DNA of 64,000 nt from an uncultured Eggerthella sp. (GTDB taxonomy: Bacteria > Actinomycetota > Coriobacteriia > Coriobacteriales > Eggerthellaceae), in assembly GCA_900540345.1 (NCBI GenBank), contig UQFK01000001.1, forward strand, positions 207,501 to 271,500. Reading direction: 5' to 3'. This document shows positions 58,131 through 64,000 of this stretch, piece by piece (position 1 is the first letter of the stretch; each line of letters opens with the position of its first letter). The position numbers were made by a program, and so were the translations under genes. Under the pieces are notes generated by a model, which worked only from the letters and a program-made list of their open reading frames with translations, searched no databases and was not told the DNA's origin.

Positions 58131-59504
58131 TCACGACTCGAGGAGCGGTGCTGCAACTTGCTTCTTACGCGACAGGATGCCGGGCACCCAAACGCTCTTC
58201 GATGAATCGATGCCGAAGACACGATCGATATGACCATGGAGGCCTTCGACGATGAACATACTACCCTCTTCGAAGATATCGGTGACCAAGAGTAGCACAT
58301 AGGCATAATCGTTCTTCTCTCGCAAGTCAGCAAGAAACGCGCGGATCTCTTCTTCGCGCTGCATAACCACATCAAGGGTGACTGTTTCGTGCTGAGCGAT
58401 CAAGATCGTGTCATCGCCTACGACGAACTCCTTCGAGTCAGCCGTAACGAGCTTCTCGATCGGAAGATCAGCATCTCCCCCGCGATATGAGAGCACTTTC
58501 ATGCCAAAATCTTTCACAGGAGTACCAACGATAGCTGCAAGCTGCTCTGCAACCTCTTCATCAACTGCGGTTGCCGTTGGTGATTTCAAGATGACCGTAT
58601 CGGTCATGATGGCAGAGAGCAACACTGCTGCGATGCCCTTAGGGATCTCGACATCGTTTTCCATGAACTGGAGTGCGACGATAGTGGCTGATGAGCCAAC
58701 TGGCATGTTCAAGAAGCGGATCGGATTTGCCGTGGAAACATCGCCGATACGGTGATGGTCGATGATCTCGATGACCTCCGCTTCATCGATGCCGTTTGCC
58801 GCTTGACTGCGCTCGTTGTGATCAACAAGAATAACCTTACGCTTCGGGCGTTTCGCAACATCAGTGCGCGTGACGATGCCGATGCAACGACCTTCATCAT
58901 CAAGAACGATGCCTTCGCGCAATTCGCTGAGCAGGATCGAAGTCGCGGAGTCCTTCAGTAGGTCCTCTTCGTTCAAAAAGACCACATCTGTCTCGAGCAG
59001 CTCGGTAACAGGCTGCACAAGTGAGGCGGCCAGATCATTCGCAGCATTCTCGATATCGCGAGCACTATCGCAGCCGTCGCAATGATCCATGGCAGAAACA
59101 TAGCGATTAGCTACCATACGCAACGAAATGAGACCGAGATACTTCCCTTCCTTATCGGTGACCACAACTGCGCGTTTATCGTGACGACGAAGAAGGCGTC
59201 CTGCTTCGAGCAAAGTCGCATCTTCAGTAAGGCCGATTGGGTTCGAAGTCATGACATCTCTAATGCGTGCATGAACATGGTTGATGAGCGTAGGAGCAGC
59301 AACACCGTATTCGTCAAGGATCGCTTCACTTTCTTGTGGGAGCGGACCAAGACGAGCAGGAAGATACTCAAAGACCTCTGCGCTCGGATCCATCTCAAGG
59401 ATGCGCTTCATAAGTTCATTCTTCAAGTATGCATAGCCGACTGCAGCAGCGATGGAGTCGTTGTCGGGATTTTTGTGACCAACGATCAAAACGGGAGTTG
59501 TCAT
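58131..59504 (-). CDS. ppaC: Family II manganese-dependent inorganic pyrophosphatase with CBS pair
   Basis: 457 residues. DHH-type catalytic domain split by an insert: N-terminal LIVGHKNPDNDSIAAAVGYA, then two CBS domains (about residues 80-235, RDVMTSNPIGLTEDATLLEA and the second ending in IGIVTRTD), then VILVDHNE and EIIDHHRIGD and the C-terminal DHHA2 part closing with SRKKQVAAPLLES. CBS pairs bind AMP/ADP and regulate activity. There is no DRTGG domain between the CBS repeats, as in the well-studied Eggerthella lenta enzyme. It hydrolyses pyrophosphate from biosynthesis. Monocistronic. Confidence 0.95.
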   Translation of the reverse strand: MTTPVLIVGHKNPDNDSIAAAVGYAYLKNELMKRILEMDPSAEVFEYLPARLGPLPQESEAILDEYGVAAPTLINHVHARIRDVMTSNPIGLTEDATLLEAGRLLRRHDKRAVVVTDKEGKYLGLISLRMVANRYVSAMDHCDGCDSARDIENAANDLAASLVQPVTELLETDVVFLNEEDLLKDSATSILLSELREGIVLDDEGRCIGIVTRTDVAKRPKRKVILVDHNERSQAANGIDEAEVIEIIDHHRIGDVSTANPIRFLNMPVGSSATIVALQFMENDVEIPKGIAAVLLSAIMTDTVILKSPTATAVDEEVAEQLAAIVGTPVKDFGMKVLSYRGGDADLPIEKLVTADSKEFVVGDDTILIAQHETVTLDVVMQREEEIRAFLADLREKNDYAYVLLLVTDIFEEGSMFIVEGLHGHIDRVFGIDSSKSVWVPGILSRKKQVAAPLLES

Positions 59505-59647
59505 GATGCTCCTTCTTCATAGAGAGACTTCACTGCAAACCGAGCGCCCTTGAGTTTAGAGCGAGTTCGCGTTGTTATTGTACCGCGGAACGTTTCTTAC
59601 CACGGCTGAAATACGCAAGAAAGCAGCTCGCAGCGCAAGCGGGGGCG

Positions 59648-61969
59648 CTAGGAGATCTTAACGATCGGTGCGTAATCCTTGAGCAACTTCTTCGTCTTGC
59701 CATTTCGCGCGAATTTCACATGTAACGTGTCACCATCAACCTTGGTGATCGTGCCACGACCGAATACCTTATGGTCGACCGTATCATTGACCGCAAAGGA
59801 CATCGAAGCGGCGGCTTTCTTGCCGATATTTCTCTGATTACGCGGACGTGAAGCTGACGAGCTCGACTGCCCGAACACGCGACCGTCCCCTGCCTCGGTG
59901 CCCGAGCCGGCGATGCCACGTCTACTACCACGCTTTTCCCAACCAGATCCTGAAAAGCCAGAAGAACCAACACCGATCGCTTTGCGCAGATCGTTGGGGA
60001 TCTCGCCGACAAAACGCGAAACAGGATTGGCGTTCGACTGTCCGAAGATCTGGCGTGTGAGCGCACTTGTGAGATAAAGGCGTTTACGCGCACGCGTGAT
60101 CGCGACATAGGCAAGACGGCGCTCTTCTTCAAGACCTTGCGGGTCGAATGAAGAGTTGCTGTGTGGGAAAAGCGACTCTTCCATGCCTGCAACAAAGACG
60201 CAATCAAATTCAAGGCCCTTTGCGGAATGGATGGTCATCATCGTGACTGCTGCCCCATCATCGCTCATCGTATCCATATCGGTACGGAGCGTGACCCATT
60301 CGGTGAAATCGGAAAGGGAGTTTGCCTCGAAAACCTTAACCGGTGGCGTATCCTCACTCGATGCATCATCCCCGACCTTTGGCGCTTCATAGAGCGCATC
60401 AGCATCTTCATGAGTTTCAGTATATTCATCGACGACGCCAAAGAATTCTTGGATGTTCTCGATGCGACTCTGCGAATCTTCACCAGGGTTATTGCGATAT
60501 GCCTCGATGATGCCTGCCTTGTCAACGATCATCTCGACCACTTTACGCAGATCTCCCGAATAGGACTGCGCTTCATGGACGATGCCTACGAAGTCCGCAA
60601 GCGCCTTTCGCGTACCTGGACGCAAACCTTCATCGATCATACAGAGCTCTGTTGCTTGCATGAACGTGCACTGATTTACTTCTGCGACCGAACGAATATG
60701 TTCGACAGTGGTATTGCCGATACCGCGCTTGGGGACGTTGATGATACGCTGCGCTGCTACGTCATTAGCGGGATTCACGACAAGATTGAGATAAGCCATG
60801 ACATCGCGAATCTCGGCTCGATCGAAAAACCGCGTACCCCCTACCAATCGATAGGGCACACCTGCACGCAACAACATATCCTCGAGCATACGGCTTTGTG
60901 CGTTCGTGCGATAGAAGACGGCCATCTGGTTATACGAGAAGCCATTACCGTGCTGATGCTCGATCTCGGCCGCGATCCAGCGACCCTCATCACGTTCGTC
61001 AGAGGCAGTGAACACCATGACAAGCTCACCATTTCCTTGTGAAGTGAACAACTTCTTTGGCTTGCGCATAAGATTGTTCTCGATAACAGCATTTGCCGCA
61101 GCAAGGATGTTTCCGGTAGAGCGATAGTTCTCTTCCAGCTTCACCACGTGTGCTTCAGGATAATCCTTCTCGAAATCAAGGATATTTGAGAGATCAGCAC
61201 CACGCCAGGAATAGATCGACTGATCATCGTCGCCCACCACCATGATGTTGCGATGCTTCGCAGCAAGCAATTGCGTGAGCGTGTACTGCGCATGATTCGT
61301 GTCCTGATACTCGTCTACGAGCAGATAGCGAAAGCGATCTTGATAGACTTCGAGCACCTCGGCGTGATTCTTGAGCAAAAGATAGGTATAGAGCAACAGA
61401 TCATCGAAGTCGAATGCGTTGAGCGCACGGAGGCGTTCCTGCAAGCGCTTGTAGACCTTACCCACCACTTGAGCGGTCGGATCTTTGAAGCGATCCTCGA
61501 AAACTTCCGGCACCACAAGCTCATTTTTCGCCTTAGAGATGCGATTGCGGATCATGTTTTCAGGATAGCGTTTCGGATCGATGTTAAGCTCTGCCATGAT
61601 CTGCTTCACAAGACTTTTAGAATCACGGTCATCGTAGATGGTGAAGCCTTGCGAAAAGCCAAGGCGTTCACAATCGGAGCGTAAGATGCGCACGCACATA
61701 CTGTGGAAGGTAGAGACCCACATGCCGCGCACATAGCCGCCGATGAGCTGACCTAAACGCTCGCGCATCTCTGCCGCAGCCTTATTCGTGAAGGTAATAG
61801 CCATGATCTGCCACGGTGCAACCTGCAAATCTTCGACCAAATGCGCGATACGATGCGTGAGCACACGTGTTTTGCCACTACCTGCTCCTGCAAGCACGAG
61901 CAACGGGCCTTCCGTACACAAGACCGCTTCGCGCTGAGCGGGGTTGAGCGTATCCAGATCAAGGGGCAT
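59648..61969 (-). CDS. pcrA: ATP-dependent DNA helicase PcrA/UvrD
   Basis: 773 residues, superfamily 1A. Walker A LAGAGSGKTRVLTHRI near residue 28, motif II LVDEYQDTN, motif III VGDDDQSIYSWRGA, motif IV/V TIHSAKGLEFDCVFVAGMEE, motif VI AYVAITRARKRL. A linker rich in Gly/Ser is followed by a C-terminal Tudor-like RNA-polymerase-binding domain (DTVDHKVFGRGTITKVDGDT). Functions in repair and replication-transcription conflict. AAAGGACACTCC precedes the ATG. The 143 bases after it up to ppaC hold no feature I can name. Confidence 0.97.
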   Translation of the reverse strand: MPLDLDTLNPAQREAVLCTEGPLLVLAGAGSGKTRVLTHRIAHLVEDLQVAPWQIMAITFTNKAAAEMRERLGQLIGGYVRGMWVSTFHSMCVRILRSDCERLGFSQGFTIYDDRDSKSLVKQIMAELNIDPKRYPENMIRNRISKAKNELVVPEVFEDRFKDPTAQVVGKVYKRLQERLRALNAFDFDDLLLYTYLLLKNHAEVLEVYQDRFRYLLVDEYQDTNHAQYTLTQLLAAKHRNIMVVGDDDQSIYSWRGADLSNILDFEKDYPEAHVVKLEENYRSTGNILAAANAVIENNLMRKPKKLFTSQGNGELVMVFTASDERDEGRWIAAEIEHQHGNGFSYNQMAVFYRTNAQSRMLEDMLLRAGVPYRLVGGTRFFDRAEIRDVMAYLNLVVNPANDVAAQRIINVPKRGIGNTTVEHIRSVAEVNQCTFMQATELCMIDEGLRPGTRKALADFVGIVHEAQSYSGDLRKVVEMIVDKAGIIEAYRNNPGEDSQSRIENIQEFFGVVDEYTETHEDADALYEAPKVGDDASSEDTPPVKVFEANSLSDFTEWVTLRTDMDTMSDDGAAVTMMTIHSAKGLEFDCVFVAGMEESLFPHSNSSFDPQGLEEERRLAYVAITRARKRLYLTSALTRQIFGQSNANPVSRFVGEIPNDLRKAIGVGSSGFSGSGWEKRGSRRGIAGSGTEAGDGRVFGQSSSSASRPRNQRNIGKKAAASMSFAVNDTVDHKVFGRGTITKVDGDTLHVKFARNGKTKKLLKDYAPIVKIS

Positions 61970-62008
61970 GGAGTGTCCTTTTCATCGTAGTGACATCACG
62001 AGTGCGCA

Positions 62009-62046
62009 AGAGCGCAGAAAATGCTCCCTTAGTAGGAAGCATTTTC
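62009..62046 (-). terminator. Terminator of aroQ-aroF
   Basis: Twelve-base arms GAAAATGCTCCC / GGAAGCATTTTC (one weak pair) and a six-base loop, with a short pyrimidine tail on the minus strand, 49 bases after aroF. Confidence 0.6.
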
Positions 62047-62095
62047 GAAGAACATGAGCGCATTCGGTAAGCGCACATGCAGTCTTGATGACGAT

Positions 62096-62893
62096 CTAGA
62101 CGATCTTCTTGCCGAAGACCGCCGCGATCTCGCGCAGCTGCTCGACCAATTCGCGGAACTGAGCGGGAGTGAGCTGCTGTGGACCGTCCGAGAGTGCCTC
62201 GGAAGGATTAGGATGTACCTCGATCATGATCGAGTCGGCACCCGCCGCAACTGCTGCATAAGAAAGTGACGGAACAAGGTCACGCACGCCAGCTGGATGC
62301 GAAACATCGATGCAGATCGGGAAAAGCGACTGCTTGTGAATGACCGGCACAGCTGAGATATCAAGCGTAAAGCGCGTTGTGGTCTCGAAAGTACGCAGAC
62401 CACGTTCGCACAGGACCACATTATTGTTGCCATTCATGGTGATGTATTCGGTAGCAGAGAGCCACTCTGAGATCGTGCCTGCAAGACCACGCTTCAGAAG
62501 GACCATCTTGTGCGAATCCTTCGTAACCTCGCCGATCTTCTTTAAAAGTGAGAAATTCTGCATGTTGCGTGCGCCCACCTGCAAGCCATCGACATATGAA
62601 TGTACGAGCTCGGTATGCGCTGAATCCATCACCTCGGTAAGCGTCTTGAGTCCGTATTTCTCGCCGCCTGCCTTCATGATCTTCAGGCCCTCTTCACCGA
62701 GACCCTGGAATGAATGAGGATTCGTGCGCGGCTTGAACGCGCCACCGCGGATCCATGAAAGACCAAGATCTGCGATGCATTCAGCAACCTCGAAGAATTG
62801 CTCTTGAGACTCGACCGAGCAAGGGCCTGCATAGATGGTTATCTCGTCGGTCTTCGTGCCATAATCAGGGAGATTCGTAAGTGGCTTAATCAC
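62096..62893 (-). CDS. aroF: 3-deoxy-7-phosphoheptulonate (DAHP) synthase, type I-beta
   Basis: 265 residues. First step of the shikimate pathway. IYAGPCSVESQEQF, IRGGAFKPRTNPHSFQGLGE, QVGARNMQNF, VLLKRGLAGTISEWL and ICIDVSHPAGVRD carry the phosphoenolpyruvate and metal sites; the short length without N-terminal regulatory domain is the I-beta (KDO8P-synthase-like) type. GTG start at 62893 overlaps the end of the chorismate mutase gene by 8 bases. Such enzymes are often regulated by binding chorismate mutase, here encoded next door. Confidence 0.94.
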   Translation of the reverse strand: MIKPLTNLPDYGTKTDEITIYAGPCSVESQEQFFEVAECIADLGLSWIRGGAFKPRTNPHSFQGLGEEGLKIMKAGGEKYGLKTLTEVMDSAHTELVHSYVDGLQVGARNMQNFSLLKKIGEVTKDSHKMVLLKRGLAGTISEWLSATEYITMNGNNNVVLCERGLRTFETTTRFTLDISAVPVIHKQSLFPICIDVSHPAGVRDLVPSLSYAAVAAGADSIMIEVHPNPSEALSDGPQQLTPAQFRELVEQLREIAAVFGKKIV

Positions 62894-63170
62894 GGTTTGG
62901 GACCTCTTTCATGACCTTGAGGATTGCGGTGTAGATCTCTTTGAGGTTCTCGTTATAAAGAGGACCTTCGTTGTATGAACAGACCTTCGTGAAGATCTCT
63001 TCCTCGCGTTTTGGATCGAAAAGGCCCATCTTAGCTTCGGGCTTCAATGCGCGAATATCCAGTGAATGGCCTGCTCGATCGTTCAGAAGCGCGACCAACT
63101 GCTTGTCGATAGCATCGATCTGGGCGCGGTGTTCTTCGATCTGGGCAAGTGAATCGTTTGCTTGAGACAT
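62886..63170 (-). CDS. aroQ: Chorismate mutase, AroQ type
   Basis: 94 residues, all helical. EEHRAQIDAIDKQLVALLND with the catalytic Arg, SLDIRALKPEAKMGLFDPKR and REEEIFTKV match monofunctional AroQ. Converts chorismate to prephenate. Start at ATG 63170 after GGGAAGGAAAACCG; an upstream in-frame start lacks a site. In Bacillus-type enzymes the two activities are fused; here they are adjacent overlapping genes, so a complex is likely. Confidence 0.92.
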   Translation of the reverse strand: MSQANDSLAQIEEHRAQIDAIDKQLVALLNDRAGHSLDIRALKPEAKMGLFDPKREEEIFTKVCSYNEGPLYNENLKEIYTAILKVMKEVPNRD

Positions 63171-63292
63171 CGGTTTTCCTTCCCGCATGGACGCTGGTCG
63201 GGGCGCAGGGTGTTGCGAGTGCGCGTGCTGGATGCATGTGCGATATGCAGCGACCACGGTGCAGCGGCCAGTAATGACATGATTGATTCATG

Positions 63293-63318
63293 ATAGCAAA
63301 CGCATAAAGGTTTGCTAT
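63293..63318. promoter_or_regulatory. 26-bp palindrome upstream of aroQ-aroF
   Basis: Perfect nine-base arms ATAGCAAAC / GTTTGCTAT with an eight-base centre, 123 bases before aroQ and overlapping a TATCAT that could be its -10 box. Candidate repressor site for the aromatic genes; could instead be a terminator of the gene at 63351, though no T run follows. Confidence 0.5.
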
Positions 63319-63350
63319 AGGAAACTTGTCCGAAAGATGATTCTTAACAC

Positions 63351-63713
63351 CTATTTCTTCTGAGCTTTCTTGCAAGCTGCGTCTTCCGTATGTCCAGAAG
63401 CACGATCGGAAGACTTCTTCCATGATGCAGAGGTGGGGTTATTGAGCATCGCAATAGCAAGCAGTGCGATGGAGATCATGATGCCTGCTTTGGTGAAGAA
63501 TTCATCCCCTTGCCCGATGACGAAGGCAGCAAAATCGATAAGGATGACAACAAGCGCAAGAAAACTGCAAGCATGCGCGATACGCGTATTCGTGCGATCG
63601 CGCACCTGCGTTCGTTCGTCTTCGGAAATGACATGCTTAACACAAGACCTGTCATCAGACCTAACGCCGTCGTGCTCATTCTGTTCTTTATGCTCGTTTT
63701 TATTCAATTCCAT
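63351..63713 (-). CDS. Small membrane protein of unknown function
   Basis: 120 residues: a polar, acidic N-terminus with a Cys (about 1-45), two hydrophobic segments (about 47-67 and 74-91), and a short polar C-terminus with Cys and Lys. I do not recognise it. The ATG at 63713 has only a weak ribosome site; it lies 16 bases after the cell-wall-binding gene stop, so the two may be co-transcribed. A frame on the other strand covers the same bases, but it lacks membrane segments and a start signal, so I prefer this strand. Confidence 0.55.
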   Translation of the reverse strand: MELNKNEHKEQNEHDGVRSDDRSCVKHVISEDERTQVRDRTNTRIAHACSFLALVVILIDFAAFVIGQGDEFFTKAGIMISIALLAIAMLNNPTSASWKKSSDRASGHTEDAACKKAQKK

Positions 63714-63729
63714 GATCCGATTATAACTA

Positions 63730-64000
63730 TTAGCGCATCACGCCATTGCGATCGAAGGAATACTGCTTGCCATCGATGATCTTGGAAGTATCGGCAAGCA
63801 TCGCACCATTCTGGGTGCGATCGAGGTAGTACCACTTACCACCAGACTTCACCCAACCAGTAACCTTCGCACCAGATTTATCAAGGTAATACCACTCTTT
63901 ATCTGGCTTTATCCATCCGGTCTGCATCGCGCCCGATGCGCCGAGATAGTATTCTTTTCCATTCACGGTGACCCATTGGTTTGCAGCCATCAGACCATCG
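63730..64000 (-). CDS. Cell-wall (choline-type) binding repeat protein, C-terminal part
   Basis: The frame is open to the window edge, so only the last 89 residues are seen (DGLMAANQWVTVNGKEYYLG onward). They form four 20-residue repeats with the pattern GWxxxxGKWYYLDxxGxM: ANQWVTVNGKEYYLGASGAM, then QTGWIKPDKEWYYLDKSGAK, then VTGWVKSGGKWYYLDRTQNG, then a last IIDGKQYSFDRNGVMR. Such repeats hold surface enzymes, toxins or lytic proteins to the wall. The N-terminal catalytic or adhesive domain lies beyond the window. Confidence 0.9.
   Translation of the reverse strand, partial: DGLMAANQWVTVNGKEYYLGASGAMQTGWIKPDKEWYYLDKSGAKVTGWVKSGGKWYYLDRTQNGAMLADTSKIIDGKQYSFDRNGVMR

Noticed and set aside
63370..63726. 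A 118-codon plus-strand frame
   Set aside because: It overlaps the minus-strand small membrane protein, which has two clear membrane segments; the plus frame shows none and has no start signal.

Overview
The window is bacterial chromosome of about 50% G+C from an anaerobic or amino-acid-fermenting actinobacterium. My best guess is class Coriobacteriia, order Eggerthellales, because of the CBS-type family II pyrophosphatase without a DRTGG domain, the 2-hydroxyacyl-CoA dehydratase/activase genes, the ferredoxin-dependent 2-oxoacid oxidoreductase and the peptidoglycan/choline-binding repeat protein. Among known genera a small, moderate-GC genome such as Cryptobacterium would fit, but I cannot verify this without a search.

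Layout. 1-5.0 kb: plus-strand metabolic genes (partial secondary alcohol dehydrogenase, FabK-like flavoprotein, beta-carbonic anhydrase, ArsB/NhaD-like transporter, DUF2520 dehydrogenase-like protein). 5.1-6.35 kb: rplJ-rplL with its own promoter and L10 autoregulatory leader. 6.4-15.6 kb: a minus-strand block of HEAT protein, NAD-type isocitrate dehydrogenase, aconitase, two 2-hydroxyacyl-CoA dehydratase-like genes (one fused to its activase) and a membrane protein. 15.8-20.2 kb: one long unit starting at a consensus promoter: tRNA-Tyr, tRNA-Thr, tRNA-Met, tuf, rpmG, tRNA-Trp, secE, nusG, rplK, rplA. 21-25.8 kb: PutP, an aminotransferase, a gamma-carbonic anhydrase and a HAD phosphatase. 25.9-29.8 kb: ribD-ribE-ribBA-ribH under an FMN riboswitch with terminator and promoter visible. 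30-33 kb: porC-porD-porA-porB. 33.3-35.4 kb: a GT-C-like membrane protein. 35.5-45.4 kb: rplB to secY-adk. 45.7-49.1 kb: an island (small protein, methyltransferase, an isolated atpG, nudC) that splits the S10 operon. 49.7-54.8 kb: rpsL-rpsG-fusA-rpsJ-rplC-rplD-rplW. 55-57.3 kb: panB-panC-panD. 58-64 kb: ppaC, pcrA, aroQ-aroF, a small membrane protein and a cell-wall-binding protein running off the window.

The translation genes are all present in normal order but cut into separate transcription units: rplKA is 9.6 kb from rplJL, rplW is separated from rplB by a 4.5 kb island with a gene on the other strand, rpoBC does not follow rplL, and nothing of the usual map-infA-rpsM-rpoA group follows adk. 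Two of the units carry the same 23-bp element in their leaders.

The most novel signal is non-coding: four copies of a roughly 200-bp element (20476, 24166, 49322, 57690), each made of two inverted arms of about 50 bp around a 99-100 nt centre that carries a conserved, off-centre motif giving each copy an orientation. Next to the fourth copy is an exactly phased 21-unit degenerate heptamer array and an orphan reading-frame remnant.
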